NCBI RefSeq assembly: GCF_900112335.1
Contig: NZ_FOLG01000005.1
Location: 172,003 to 236,002 of the forward strand
Length of the DNA stretch: 64,000 nucleotides
Direction of reading: 5' to 3'
DNA from: Tropicimonas isoalkanivorans
GTDB lineage: Bacteria; Pseudomonadota; Alphaproteobacteria; Rhodobacterales; Rhodobacteraceae
Part shown: piece after piece, positions 17,984-27,442 of the stretch
Position numbering within the stretch: position 1 is the first letter of the stretch
Layout of the letters: every line of letters starts with the position of its first letter
Position numbers and translations under genes: made by a program
Notes under the pieces: model-generated
Told to the model about the DNA's origin: nothing
Seen by the model: the letters and a program-made list of their open reading frames with translations, nothing else
Databases searched by the model: none

Positions 17984-18018
17984 AACAAAAGACCCCCGCG
18001 GCGCGGGCCGCAGGGGTC
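17984..18018 (-). terminator. Rho-independent terminator after rpsA
   Basis: A 12-bp stem with one mismatch (GACCCCTGCGGC with GCCGCGGGGGTC as read on the minus strand) is followed by CTTTTGTTT, 31 bases beyond the rpsA stop. Confidence 0.88.
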
Positions 18019-18049
18019 GGGATCACTTTATCGCGGCTGCGCTGCCGAC

Positions 18050-19729
18050 TTATTCGTCGCCCTTCAGCGCAGCGCCGAGGATGTCGCCCAGCGACGCCCC
18101 CGAATCGGAGGAGCCGAACTGCTCGACCGCTTCGCGCTCTTCGGCGATCTCGCGCGCCTTGATCGACAGGCCCAGACGGCGGGTCTTGCTGTCGATGTTG
18201 GTCACGCGCACGTCCACGTGGTCGCCCACCTGGAACCGCTCGGGGCGTTGCTCGGAACGGTCACGCGACAGGTCGGAGCGGCGGATGAAGGACTTCATGC
18301 CCTCGTATTCCACCTCGATGCCGCCATCCTCGATCGCCGTCACCTCGACGGTGATGACCGAGCCGCGCTTCACGCCGCCCGTCGCCTCGGCGAACTTGTC
18401 GCCACCCAGCGCCTTGATCGAGAGCGAGATGCGCTCCTTCTCGACGTCCACCTCGGTGACCACGGCCTTGACCACGTCGCCCTTGCGGTACTGCTGGATG
18501 GCTTCCTCGCCCCGCATGTCCCAGCTCAGGTCGCTGAGGTGCACCATGCCGTCGATGTCGCCGTCCAGCCCGATGAACAGACCGAACTCGGTAATGTTCT
18601 TCACCTCGCCCTCGACGACCGTGCCTTCCGGATGGGTCTCGGCGAAGATGTCCCACGGGTTGCGCATGGTCTGCTTGAGGCCGAGCGACACGCGACGCTT
18701 CGCGGTGTCGATCTCCAGCACCATGACCTCGACCTCTTGCGACGTCGAAACGATCTTGCCCGGATGGACGTTCTTCTTCGTCCAGGACATTTCGGAGACG
18801 TGGACCAGCCCCTCGACCCCCGGTTCCAGCTCCACGAAGGCGCCGTAGTCGGTGATGTTGGTGACGCGGCCGGTGTGCACCGATTCCAGCGGGAACTTGG
18901 CTTCCACCGTATCCCACGGATCGTCCTGAAGCTGCTTCATGCCCAGGCTGATGCGGTGGGTCTCCTTGTTGATCTTGATGACCTGGACCTTGATGGTCTC
19001 GCCGATCGACAGGATCTCGGAGGGGTGGTTGACGCGGCGCCAGGCCATGTCGGTCACGTGCAGCAGGCCGTCCACGCCACCGAGATCGACGAAGGCGCCG
19101 TATTCGGTGATGTTCTTGACCACGCCGTCGACGGCTTGACCCTCGGTCAGGCGGGCGATGACCTCAGCACGCTGTTCGGCACGCGACTCTTCGAGGATCG
19201 CACGACGCGACACCACGATGTTGCCACGGCGGCGATCCATCTTGAGGATCTGGAACGGCTGCTTCAGGCCCATGAGCGGGCCGGCGTCGCGCACGGGGCG
19301 CACGTCCACCTGGCTGCCCGGCAGGAACGCCACGGCGCCGCCCAGGTCGACGGTGAAGCCGCCCTTGACCCGGCCGAAGATCGCGCCCTCGACGCGCGCC
19401 TCGTCGGCATAGGCTTTTTCCAGACGGTCCCAGGCTTCCTCGCGGCGGGCCTTGTCGCGGCTGATGACCGCTTCGCCACGCGCGTTCTCGACGCGGTCGA
19501 GGTACACTTCGACCTCGTCACCGACGGTGATTTCGGGCGCTTCGCCGGGATTTGCGAATTCTTTCAGGTCGACGCGGCCTTCCATCTTGTAGCCCACATC
19601 GACGATGGCCTGGCCCGCCTCGATGGCGATCACCCGGCCCTTGACCACGCTGCCTTCTGACGGCGTGTCGATCTCGAAGCTTTCTTGCAGGAGGGCTTCG
19701 AATTCCTCCATGGATGTATCAGCTGACAT
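18050..19729 (-). CDS. rpsA: 30S ribosomal protein S1
   Basis: The 559-residue protein has six consecutive S1/OB repeats, recognisable by recurring cores such as 'NITEYGAFVDLGGVDGLLHVTDM', 'NITDYGAFVELEPGVEGLVHVSEM' and 'NITEFGLFIGLDGDIDGMVHLSDL' (each shown only in its family pattern). It binds mRNA on the small subunit and is needed for initiation on structured or weakly guided messages. The frame is open to 19918, but ATG at 19729 follows AAGGA and gives the conserved N-terminus 'SMEEFEALLQESF'. Confidence 0.97.
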   Translation of the reverse strand: MSADTSMEEFEALLQESFEIDTPSEGSVVKGRVIAIEAGQAIVDVGYKMEGRVDLKEFANPGEAPEITVGDEVEVYLDRVENARGEAVISRDKARREEAWDRLEKAYADEARVEGAIFGRVKGGFTVDLGGAVAFLPGSQVDVRPVRDAGPLMGLKQPFQILKMDRRRGNIVVSRRAILEESRAEQRAEVIARLTEGQAVDGVVKNITEYGAFVDLGGVDGLLHVTDMAWRRVNHPSEILSIGETIKVQVIKINKETHRISLGMKQLQDDPWDTVEAKFPLESVHTGRVTNITDYGAFVELEPGVEGLVHVSEMSWTKKNVHPGKIVSTSQEVEVMVLEIDTAKRRVSLGLKQTMRNPWDIFAETHPEGTVVEGEVKNITEFGLFIGLDGDIDGMVHLSDLSWDMRGEEAIQQYRKGDVVKAVVTEVDVEKERISLSIKALGGDKFAEATGGVKRGSVITVEVTAIEDGGIEVEYEGMKSFIRRSDLSRDRSEQRPERFQVGDHVDVRVTNIDSKTRRLGLSIKAREIAEEREAVEQFGSSDSGASLGDILGAALKGDE

Positions 19730-19958
19730 ACAGTCGTTTTTCCTTACGTTTCGATTTCTCTGGCCGGGCGGTTGTCTCCGCCGGTCTTTGGATTGGTCTG
19801 AGGCGTCCGGGAATAAACAATCAGGGCCGGAAACCGTCCCGACCCTGCCCGTATTCCCGGCGTTGACCGCCTTTTGTGTGACAGCGCGCTCTATAGCCGC
19901 ATCGCGCCGCTGGGGCAAGAGAAAGACGCCGCGTCACGCAGGCGCCCGCCGCCGTCGC

Positions 19959-20533
19959 TCACCCCGCCGAACCCTTGCGGTCGGACGCGTCAGACGGGGC
20001 ACGGGCATGCTCGTGCGACAGAATCCCCATGATCCAGTCGTCGTGCCATTCACCATCGATGAAAGCCGCCTCCCGTTCGGTGCCCTCATGCACGAACCCG
20101 CACGCCCGATAGCAGGCGATGGCGCGCGTGTTGAAGCTCAGAACCCGCAGATCGACGCGATGCAGCCCCATGGCGCCGAAGGCGTGGTCCAGCGTCCTGC
20201 GACCCGCGCCCCGCCCGGAATCCCGTACCCAGGAACGCGCTCGAAAACAGCCCCATAGCCAACCGCGCCCTGCGATCTTCGGCAGACAGACAGAGAATGA
20301 AGCCGCACATGCCCGACTGGCTGGCCACGAACCTCGATAATCTTGGCAAAGGGATGCGTTCTCAGCCAATCGACCCAGTCCAGCGATCGCTCCAGGCTTC
20401 GCTGCGGCGCGTCGCCAAGCACCCCGCCATACATCCGAACGATCTCCGCCTCTGGCGGCTAGGAGGCATGAACGGCCGCGTCCGCCTTCACCGGGTCGCG
20501 CAGCGTCAAGTCGTCCTTCTGCCCGTCTGCCAT
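19959..20533 (-). pseudogene. Broken GNAT (RimJ/RimL-type) acetyltransferase
   Basis: Pieces of one acetyltransferase can be read in three phases on the minus strand. The N-terminus MADGQKDDLTLRDPVKADAAVHAS (20533-20462) ends at an in-frame TAG at 20461-20459. The same phase resumes with PPEAEIVRMYGG and runs to 'GHVRLHSLS'. A four-base duplication within the repeat CTGTCTGTCTG (about 20283-20293) shifts to 'AEDRRARLAMGLFSSAFLGTGF'. One extra base near 20215-20220 then shifts to 'RRTLDHAFGAMGLHRVDLRVLS', and the protein ends with a normal 'CYRACGFVHEGTER' motif. Three separate lesions argue for a true pseudogene rather than one sequencing error. Confidence 0.85.
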
Positions 20534-21248
20534 CGCTCGTCCCTTACTCGTCCCTGCCGGACGTGGCCGTCCCGCAACCAACCCGAAAGCCGCCCGCCCC
20601 CAACAGTGCACCAAAGCGCTGTTCTGGGACCGCCCCAAACACCGGCGGGCCCGGCATCCCACGCGCCACAGCAGGGCCAGGCGACCCCGCCGCCCTGGCA
20701 CAAGCGGGCCGCGCCAGTTTCCAACCAGTCATGCCATTGGCAAGCGTGGCCGCCTTTCCGAATGGGGGAGCACCAAGGCCACCGGGCGCCCACCACCGTT
20801 CGCACTCGGAGTCTCTATAGCTGCTCTGTTTAGATTCGATGAACGGACCAACTCGATCCTGAAATCTCGGTCTCAAAGCGCCGGGAACGTCATCGGCCTC
20901 AAGCCATCCCGCCTCAGTCCAATTGGCCCCGCCGTCCGACCTCTGCCGAAACGCCACCCCATGCTCCCTCAAGCCGCGCGGGCCGCTTCACGCAGAGAAA
21001 CGGACGGCTTTGTCGTTGGTGTCTCGGGGGTGGAACGCGCTCATCCCAGCGCCGGTCTCGGTGGATCAGGGCGGGTCGCGACGCTCACACCGCGTCTCGC
21101 CCCCCATCCAGAATCCAGCCTGAGGCCACGGCATCCCCCCCGGAGATCAGGAGGACGTCCCACCCATTTTCCTAACGAACCGTGAATCCGCGCCCGCAAG
21201 TCATTGAAAAATATGCGCCGGACGTCTGTCCCACGCCGGGGACATGGC
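20534..21248. other. About 700 bases without a recognisable gene
   Basis: Both strands contain only frames with no recognisable domains, biased proline/arginine composition and no ribosome-binding site. The region lies between a broken acetyltransferase and an aldo/keto reductase, in a place where cmk and rpsA are usually neighbours, so it may be the remains of decayed inserted genes. I see no repeats or insertion-sequence ends in it. Confidence 0.4.
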
Positions 21249-22259
21249 TCAGCAGTACCGCTCCGGCCCAACCCACTGGCTGACGTTGTAGCGGTCCCCA
21301 TGGGCCCACCCCACAGGCAGCGCCTCCTCGATCCGCCGCAGATCCTCCGGCGAGAGCGGAATCTGCACCCCCAGGACCAGCTCTTCGAAATGGCCGACCG
21401 AGCGGGTGCCCGGAATCGGCAGCACGTGGTCCCCACGCGACAGCAGCCACGCAATCGCCAAAGCCGCCGCAGGGTGTCCCATCTCCGCGGCCAAGCGGCG
21501 GAACCCGTCCGTGGCCGCGATATTCGCGCTGAAATTCGGCTCCTGAAAGCGCGGATTGGCCTCCAGGAACGGCACCCTTTCGACGGCCGCCTCGGTCGGA
21601 GGCCTATCGGTCAGCAGCCCTCGCCCGACCGGTGAGAAGGCCACGAGGGTCGTTCCCAGCTCCGCGCAAGCCTGCACCAGCCCCAGTTCTGGCGCCCGTG
21701 TGGACAGCGAATACTCGGACTGCACCGCCGCCAACGGATGAACGGACGCCGCGCGCCGCAGCGAAGATGGTGCGATCTCCGAGAAGCCGAACGCGCGCGT
21801 CTTGCCCGCCCGCACCAGCTCGACGAGGCTCTCCGTCACCTCCTCGATCGGCCTCTCCGCCTCCCGCCGGTGAACGTAAAAGAGGTCGACGCAGTCTACC
21901 CCAAGCCGCTTCAGGCTCGCCTCCAGTTCCGCCGCAAGGTAGGCCTTTGAGTTGTCGATCCTCCGCTCCCCGCTGCCACCGCCGGCCCCCGCCGCGATGC
22001 CGGCCTTTGTCGCGATATGAAAGAACTCCCGCGCCTCGGACCCACGCGCCGCCAGGAAGCTGCCGATCACGCGCTCCGACGTGCCCGATCCATAGACGTT
22101 GGAGGTGTCGATGTGGCTCACCCCGTGCTCCATCGCCGCCTCGAGGATCGCATGCGAGGTGGCCTCGTCTGTCGGGCCGTAGAAATCCGAAAAGGACATC
22201 GCACCGACCCCGAGAGCCGACACGTCCGGGCCATCGCGGCCGATCCTGCGGGTCTTCAT
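21249..22259 (-). CDS. Aldo/keto reductase (YajO/YakC-type AKR)
   Basis: The 336-residue TIM-barrel NADPH-dependent oxidoreductase has the catalytic tetrad visible as Asp and Tyr in 'HIDTSNVYGSG', Lys in 'IATKAG' and His in 'FYVHRREAE'. The C-terminal 'PIPGTRSVGHFEELVLG' binds the NADPH phosphate. It reduces an unknown carbonyl compound. It sits nine bases after cmk on the same strand and could be co-transcribed with it, although the AKR is not part of the usual aroA-cmk-rpsA order. Confidence 0.9.
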   Translation of the reverse strand: MKTRRIGRDGPDVSALGVGAMSFSDFYGPTDEATSHAILEAAMEHGVSHIDTSNVYGSGTSERVIGSFLAARGSEAREFFHIATKAGIAAGAGGGSGERRIDNSKAYLAAELEASLKRLGVDCVDLFYVHRREAERPIEEVTESLVELVRAGKTRAFGFSEIAPSSLRRAASVHPLAAVQSEYSLSTRAPELGLVQACAELGTTLVAFSPVGRGLLTDRPPTEAAVERVPFLEANPRFQEPNFSANIAATDGFRRLAAEMGHPAAALAIAWLLSRGDHVLPIPGTRSVGHFEELVLGVQIPLSPEDLRRIEEALPVGWAHGDRYNVSQWVGPERYC

Positions 22260-22268
22260 CGTTCTCTC

Positions 22269-22889
22269 CTAACCGAGCTCGGGTTGCACCGCGCGGATGG
22301 CGTCCAGCGCGGTCCGCACGGCCGTCTCGATGCTCATCGCGCTCGTATCTATCAGCACCGCATCCTTGGCCGGGACGAGCGGCGCAGTCGCGCGGGCCGC
22401 GTCGCGGCGGTCGCGTTCGGCAAGGTCGGCCGTCACCTCGTCGAGAGTCACGTCGTGCCCCTTGCCGAGAAGTTCCTTGTGCCGCCGCGCCGCCCGGACG
22501 GCGTCCGTCGCTGTCACGAAGAGCTTCACGTCCGCGTCCGGGCAGATCACGGTTCCAATGTCCCGCCCGTCGAGCACTGCCCCTCCCATCCGCTGTGCGA
22601 AGGCGCGCTGGAACCCGATCAGCGCGGCGCGCACCTCAGGCATGGCGGCCACCCGGCTCGCCGCACGGGCCACGTCAGGCGCGCGCAGCGCGTCCGCATC
22701 CGCCACGTCGCTGGCACTCAGGGACTGGGCCGCCTCAAGTGGCGCCATGCCTTCCAGCGTCTTGCGGCCGACAGCCCGGTAGAGCAGCCCCGTGTCGAGG
22801 TGCGCATAGCCAAGCCTTTGAGCCAAAGCGCGTGCGACGGTGCCCTTGCCCGACGCCGCCGGGCCATCGATTGCAATTGTCAGCGACAC
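22269..22889 (-). CDS. cmk: Cytidylate kinase
   Basis: The 206-residue enzyme phosphorylates CMP and dCMP. It has the P-loop '[11 protein letters not shown]', '[12 protein letters not shown]', '[22 protein letters not shown]' and the basic '[12 protein letters not shown]' segment, all typical. It follows aroA on the same strand with a 115-base gap, the conserved aroA-cmk order of proteobacteria. Confidence 0.95.
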   Translation of the reverse strand: MSLTIAIDGPAASGKGTVARALAQRLGYAHLDTGLLYRAVGRKTLEGMAPLEAAQSLSASDVADADALRAPDVARAASRVAAMPEVRAALIGFQRAFAQRMGGAVLDGRDIGTVICPDADVKLFVTATDAVRAARRHKELLGKGHDVTLDEVTADLAERDRRDAARATAPLVPAKDAVLIDTSAMSIETAVRTALDAIRAVQPELG

Positions 22890-23004
22890 GTCAAACGCCC
22901 CCGCATGTCCCTCTCCGGCTTCCCAAGCTTCATCGGTCTTTCAATCAAACCCGGGCGCGGATTACCAGCACGATACCTCCCGGCGACAGCCCCGGATGCA
23001 CGGC

Positions 23005-24357
23005 TCAGGCGTCCTCCCGCTCCAGGGTGGCGCCGAGTGCGCCCATCAGTCGTTCGAAGTCCGGGAACGAGGTAGAGATCGGCGCGGCATCGTCAACGCT
23101 CACCGGCGACTTTGCCGCCATGCCGCAGATCAGGAAGGACATCGCGATCCGGTGATCCAGACGTGCCGCAGCTTCGGCTCCGCCCGGCACCCCGCCGGGG
23201 CCGCAGCCGTGGACGGTTAAACTGTCCTCCGTCTCGTCCACCGTCACGCCACAAGCCCGCAAGCCCACGGCCATTGCGTCGATCCGGTCGCTTTCCTTGA
23301 CCCGCAGTTCGTGGACGCCGGACATGACCGTCTCTCCCTCTGCGAAGGCGGCGACGACGGACAAGATTGGGTATTCGTCAATCATCGAGGCCGCCCGTTC
23401 CGGCGGCACGGCGATGCCCTTCATGTCCGGCGAGAACCGCGCCCGCAAGTCGGCCACCGGCTCGCCGCCTTCCTCGCGCAGGTTCTCGTAGATCAGATCC
23501 GCGCCCATTTCCTGCAGTGTGCCGAAGAGGCCTGCCCGCGTGGGGTTTAGGCCGATGTTCGGGACCAGAACGTCGGAACCCGGCACGATCAGCGCTGCAC
23601 AGACGGGGAACGCCGCCGACGATGGATCGCGCGGCACCGCGATGGTCTGCGGGCGAAGCTCCGACTGACCGGTGAGGGTGATGCGGAAGCCGTCGTCGGT
23701 GCGAATTGTCTCCACCTCTGCCCCGAAGCCGCGCAGCATCCGCTCGGTGTGATCGCGCGTGCCGGTCCGCTCCGTGACGACCGTCTGACCTGGAGCATTC
23801 AGCCCTGCAAGCAGCACCGCCGATTTCACCTGGGCCGAGGCCATGGGCGTTGCATAATCCACCGGCACGGGCGCCTCCGCCCCCACCAGCGTCAACGGCA
23901 GGCGGCCGCCGGCGCGCCCGACGGTCCGCGCGCCAAAGAGCGCCAAGGGGTCAGTGACCCGCCCCATGGGCCGCGACCGGAGCGAGGCGTCGCCGGTGAA
24001 GGTCACGGCGATGGGAGAGGTCGCCACCGCCCCCATAATGAGCCGCACGCCGGTACCGGAGTTGCCGCAGTCGATCACGTCCTCCGGCTCGGCAAAGCCG
24101 CCGACACCCACGCCATGCACGGACCACGCGCCATCGTCCAGCCGCGTCACCTCTGCCCCGAGGGCGGCCATCGCCTTGGCGGTGTCCAGCACGTCCTGCC
24201 CTTCGAGCAGGCCGGAGACACGCGTCTCGCCGACCGCCATCGCGCCGAGGATCAGGGACCTGTGCGAGATCGACTTGTCGCCCGGGACCTGGGCCGTGCC
24301 CGTGAGCGGCCCGCCAGGGCGGGCGGTCATCTTCCGGGCGGGTCCGTGTGCTGCCAT
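23005..24357 (-). CDS. aroA: 3-phosphoshikimate 1-carboxyvinyltransferase (EPSP synthase)
   Basis: The 450-residue shikimate-pathway enzyme transfers enolpyruvate from PEP to shikimate-3-phosphate. It has '[14 protein letters not shown]', '[13 protein letters not shown]', '[13 protein letters not shown]' and '[12 protein letters not shown]'. The alanine in 'GNSGTG' rather than the class II 'GNAGTA' form, together with its length, suggests the class II-like bacterial family, but I cannot settle the class by eye. The ATG at 24357 follows GGAGGCGCCGAGC, and an ATG eight codons earlier lacks a ribosome-binding site. It is divergent from a second aldo/keto reductase. Confidence 0.95.
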   Translation of the reverse strand: MAAHGPARKMTARPGGPLTGTAQVPGDKSISHRSLILGAMAVGETRVSGLLEGQDVLDTAKAMAALGAEVTRLDDGAWSVHGVGVGGFAEPEDVIDCGNSGTGVRLIMGAVATSPIAVTFTGDASLRSRPMGRVTDPLALFGARTVGRAGGRLPLTLVGAEAPVPVDYATPMASAQVKSAVLLAGLNAPGQTVVTERTGTRDHTERMLRGFGAEVETIRTDDGFRITLTGQSELRPQTIAVPRDPSSAAFPVCAALIVPGSDVLVPNIGLNPTRAGLFGTLQEMGADLIYENLREEGGEPVADLRARFSPDMKGIAVPPERAASMIDEYPILSVVAAFAEGETVMSGVHELRVKESDRIDAMAVGLRACGVTVDETEDSLTVHGCGPGGVPGGAEAAARLDHRIAMSFLICGMAAKSPVSVDDAAPISTSFPDFERLMGALGATLEREDA

Positions 24358-24552
24358 GCTCGGCGCCTCCTCTGTTCGCACAGCCGGTTACCCCAGCCCG
24401 CCGCCTGCGTCCAGCCGCCGGTGGCAGCCCTTTGCAGCGCCTCAGGTTCTCCGATACTGCTTGTCGCGGGAGGAATAGCCGAGGGCGCGGTGCCGCGCCT
24501 CATGGCGCTGGCACCCCTCCCCCGCCCGCTTGGGCATACGCAGGAGAACGAT

Positions 24553-25383
24553 ATGACCGCCACGCCCACCATCACCCTGAACGACGGCCACGCCCTTCCC
24601 CAGATCGGGTTCGGCATGTGGCAGGTGCCTGCTGACAGCGCCGGCGAGGCCGTCCGCAGCGCGCTGCACGCAGGCTATCGCCTGATCGACGGCGCCCATC
24701 TCTACGGCAACGAGGCCGGGATGGGCGAGGGGCTGCACAGTTCCGGCCTTCCGCGCGAGGAGGTCTTTCTGACGACCAAGGTCTGGAATTCAGATCACGG
24801 TCGGGAGCGGACGCGGATCTCGGTGGAGCGCAGTCTTTTGACGATCGGAGTGGACTGGCTCGATCTGGTGCTCATCCACTGGCCGGTGCCGAGCCGTGAC
24901 CTCTACGTGGAAACATGGCAGACCCTGATCGATTTGCAAAACGAGGGGCTGGTGCGGTCCATCGGCGTGTCCAATTTCAACGCCGATCATCTGGAGCGGA
25001 TCATCGCGGAAACGGGCGTCGTGCCGGTCCTGAACCAGATCGAGGTGAGCCCCAAGCTCCAGCAACCGGAGCTGCGCGCGGTCAACGCGAGACACGACAT
25101 CGTCACCCAGGCGTGGACGCCCCTCGGTGGTGGCCGCTCCTTTGATGCCGAACCGATCACGGCCGCAGCGGCACGCACGGGCAAGAGCCCGCCGCAGGTC
25201 ATCCTGCGATGGCACATCCAGTCCGGCAACGCGCCCATTCCCCGGTCCGTCAAGCCCGCCCGTCAGGCGGAGAACCTGGATGTTTTCGACTTCGATCTGT
25301 CCGACGCCGAGATGGAGGCTATCGCCAGCCTGGACACCGGGCAACGCACCGGCCCCGATCCGTCGGTCTTCAAGATGATGTAG
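24553..25383 (+). CDS. Aldo/keto reductase, 2,5-diketo-D-gluconate reductase type
   Basis: The 276-residue AKR has 'GYRLIDGAHLYGNEAGMG' (with Asp and Tyr of the tetrad), 'LTTKVWNSDHG' (Lys), 'DLVLIHWPVP' (His), 'IGVSNFN' and 'PIPRSVKPARQAEN', matching the AKR5-like group that includes DkgA and DkgB. The ATG follows CAGGAGAACGAT. The substrate may be a keto sugar, methylglyoxal or another aldehyde. It is not closely related to the AKR at 21249-22259, which belongs to a different subgroup. Confidence 0.92.
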   Translation: MTATPTITLNDGHALPQIGFGMWQVPADSAGEAVRSALHAGYRLIDGAHLYGNEAGMGEGLHSSGLPREEVFLTTKVWNSDHGRERTRISVERSLLTIGVDWLDLVLIHWPVPSRDLYVETWQTLIDLQNEGLVRSIGVSNFNADHLERIIAETGVVPVLNQIEVSPKLQQPELRAVNARHDIVTQAWTPLGGGRSFDAEPITAAAARTGKSPPQVILRWHIQSGNAPIPRSVKPARQAENLDVFDFDLSDAEMEAIASLDTGQRTGPDPSVFKMM

Positions 25384-25481
25384 ATCCAAGTGCTGCGCGG
25401 GCCGTGTCCTATGGCCTGCTACGGAGTATCCACGCCTCAGGCGTCCGTGCCCGGGGCAACCCTAGTTCACAGGCAAGGCCC

Positions 25482-25745
25482 ATGACCCACAGCGACATTC
25501 GAGAGGCCCTCGATCTTCTCAAGGCAGGTGCATTCCGGCGCGGCAGAGAGTTGGATGCGGCGCACCAGATCTGCCAGCGGCATGAGGGCCAGCCGCTGTT
25601 CGACTGGCTGCACGCGCTGGTGCATCGGATCGAAGGGGACGATGGGAACGCGGATTACTGGTATCGTCGCGCAAGCCGATCCCGCCACCCGGGCAGCGCG
25701 GAAGAGGAATGGCAGGAAATTCTGAACGTCGTGCAAGGCACCTGA
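25482..25745 (+). CDS. Small conserved-looking protein of unknown function
   Basis: The 87-residue cytoplasmic protein is rich in charged residues and His/Trp ('HQICQRHEGQPLFDWLHALVHRIEGD', 'YWYRRASR'). A helical body and no signal peptide are visible. AGGCAAGG precedes the ATG. It lies between an AKR and the convergent ATP synthase operon. I do not recognise a named domain. Confidence 0.6.
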   Translation: MTHSDIREALDLLKAGAFRRGRELDAAHQICQRHEGQPLFDWLHALVHRIEGDDGNADYWYRRASRSRHPGSAEEEWQEILNVVQGT

Positions 25746-25780
25746 CCTGCGACCGGCGCGACGTGCTCGTCCGAAAATGG

Positions 25781-25811
25781 AAAAGGCCCGCCGCGTCTCC
25801 CACGGCGGGCC
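25781..25811 (-). terminator. Rho-independent terminator of the F0 operon
   Basis: A perfect 9-bp stem (GGCCCGCCG with CGGCGGGCC, nine-base loop) is followed on the minus strand by TTTTCCATTTT, 57 bases after the atpF stop. Confidence 0.88.
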
Positions 25812-25868
25812 GTCTCAAATCTTGATCCGTCCACTCTCGGGCGGTGTCTTACGGCCCGCTCGGCAGGA

Positions 25869-26432
25869 TCAGTGCAGCTTGGCGTCGACGGTCTTGATGC
25901 TTTCGTCGATCATCTGCGACGCGTCCTGATCGCTCATGTTTTTGGCGATCACGTCGGCGGCAGCCGCGATTGCAACGTTGACTGCCTTGTTCTTCACTTC
26001 CGCGACGGCGTTGGCTTCGGCGGAGGCGATCTGGTCTTCCGCTGCCTGAATGCGCCGTTCGATCGACGCGGCGAGATCCGCCTTGGCCTGCTCAGCGGCC
26101 GCTTCTGCGTCCCGCTTGGCCTGCTCAACGATCAGTTCTGCCTGCTCAGCGACGTCTTTCTGCTTGCGTTCGAACTCCGCCAGAACGGTCTGGGCTTCTT
26201 CGCGCAGCGCGCGGGCCTCGTCCAGATCGGAGCGGATGGTCTCGGCGCGCTTGTCGAGCATGCCCGTCAGAGTCGCCGGAACCTTGAAGTAAAGCAGGAT
26301 CGCGACGAAGACGAGGAAGGCGATCAATACCACGAAGTTCGTATTACCAAGGCTGAAGAACGGCCCGGTGGCGGCGAGCGCCGGTCCGGCCGCAAGCGCG
26401 GCACCGGCGGCGGTGAGCAATAGCCTCGACAT
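25869..26432 (-). CDS. atpF: F0F1 ATP synthase subunit b
   Basis: The 187-residue subunit has an N-terminal membrane helix (about residues 30-52, '[19 protein letters not shown]') after a short alanine-rich, possibly cleaved leader. A long charged coiled coil, residues 60-165, forms the peripheral stalk. Its ATG shares one base with the stop of atpX (TGATG). It pairs with the b' subunit, the arrangement of photosynthetic and related alphaproteobacteria. Confidence 0.93.
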   Translation of the reverse strand: MSRLLLTAAGAALAAGPALAATGPFFSLGNTNFVVLIAFLVFVAILLYFKVPATLTGMLDKRAETIRSDLDEARALREEAQTVLAEFERKQKDVAEQAELIVEQAKRDAEAAAEQAKADLAASIERRIQAAEDQIASAEANAVAEVKNKAVNVAIAAAADVIAKNMSDQDASQMIDESIKTVDAKLH

Positions 26433-27058
26433 CAGGCGCCCCCTTTCATCTGCGCATCGACCGCATTCGCGACAGTGTCCGCATCGGCGGAACGGCCGAA
26501 GGCAGCCACGATTTCCACCGCGGTCTCCTTGGCGACGGCCTCGACGCTTGCCATCGCACTGTCGCGGATCTCCGCGATGCGTGCCGTGGACTCGGCCGAT
26601 TTCGCGGCGATCTCGGCGTCGGCCTTCGCTGTGGCCTCCTCTAGATCCTCCTGGATCGCCTTGCGCGCTTCGGCAGCGATTTTCTGGGCCTCGGAGCGGG
26701 CCTCGGCCAGCGCTTTGTCGTAGGCCTTCTCCGCCTCGACCGCCTTGAGCTTCAGCTCCTCGGCCGCGGCGATGTCGTTGGTAATCGTTCCCTTCCGCTC
26801 CGCCAGAACGCTGGCAATGCGCGGCAGGGCGACCTTGGTCAAAATGAAATAGATCACGACGATCGTGACGATCAGCCAGAAGATCTGGTTCGGAAAGGTC
26901 GAGAAGTCCAGCTGCGGAATGCCCTGGGCTTCGGCCCCATGCGCGGCGTCCACCGCCCCGTGCGCGGCATCCGCGGCACCGTGTACGGCGTCCGCAGCCC
27001 CGTGAGCGGCCTCAGCGGCGTGTTCCGTGGATTCTTGTGCGACGGCTTCGCCCGCCAT
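26432..27058 (-). CDS. atpX: F0F1 ATP synthase subunit b'
   Basis: The 208-residue b' subunit has a membrane helix at about residues 57-77 ('[19 protein letters not shown]') and a long coiled coil to about 190. Residues 18-44 are an unusual run of four near-identical seven-residue units of the form (A/V)HGA(A/V)DA before the membrane helix. The frame opens at 27103, but the ATG at 27058 follows CAGGAGGA. The downstream atpF overlaps by one base. Confidence 0.93.
   Translation of the reverse strand: MAGEAVAQESTEHAAEAAHGAADAVHGAADAAHGAVDAAHGAEAQGIPQLDFSTFPNQIFWLIVTIVVIYFILTKVALPRIASVLAERKGTITNDIAAAEELKLKAVEAEKAYDKALAEARSEAQKIAAEARKAIQEDLEEATAKADAEIAAKSAESTARIAEIRDSAMASVEAVAKETAVEIVAAFGRSADADTVANAVDAQMKGGA
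26927..27007 (-). repeat. Imperfect 21-bp coding repeats in atpX
   Basis: Four imperfect tandem copies of a 21-bp unit encode (A/V)HGA(A/V)DA repeats in the N-terminal extension of subunit b'. Third-codon differences between copies show they are not a recent expansion. Confidence 0.75.
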
Positions 27059-27144
27059 GCTGTCCTCCTGCGTCTTGACGGTCACCGTGGGGGCGGGGCG
27101 CATTCGCCCGCCCCCACGGAGGCAAGGATCTCAATAGCGGTCGA

Positions 27145-27381
27145 TCAGACCGCGAACATCAGCAGGATGGCGACCAGGAACGAGAAGATGCCGAGCGCTT
27201 CGGCAAACGCGATGCCGATGAAGAGCGTGGCGGTCTGGCCGGCGGCAGCCGACGGATTGCGCAGTGCGCCGTTCAGGAAGTTGCCGGCCACGTTGCCGAC
27301 CCCGAGGGCCGAGAGGCCAGAGCCAAGGCCAGCCAGGCCAGCACCGATGAATGCACCGAGGTTTGCGATATCGCCTTCCAT
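27145..27381 (-). CDS. atpE: F0F1 ATP synthase subunit c
   Basis: The 78-residue proteolipid has two membrane helices joined by the polar loop 'RNPSA' (Arg41-Asn42-Pro43). The proton-carrying Glu61 lies in 'AFAEALGIF'. The Gly-rich first helix ([15 protein letters not shown]) packs the c-ring. The ATG at 27381 is chosen because upstream residues are not conserved and AAGGAG precedes it. Glu rather than Asp is normal for alphaproteobacteria. Confidence 0.96.
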   Translation of the reverse strand: MEGDIANLGAFIGAGLAGLGSGLSALGVGNVAGNFLNGALRNPSAAAGQTATLFIGIAFAEALGIFSFLVAILLMFAV

Positions 27382-27442
27382 GTTCGTATCTCCTTGCGAT
27401 CGGAAGTGGATGTTGCTCGTTGAATGGTTCGGACCTGCCCCG

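Noticed and set aside
17747..19660. A 637-codon open frame on the plus strand
   Set aside because: It is the mirror of rpsA. The opposite strand encodes unmistakable S1 domains.
20544..20972. A 142-codon minus-strand frame between the pseudogene and the AKR
   Set aside because: It has no ribosome-binding site, no recognisable domain and atypical composition.
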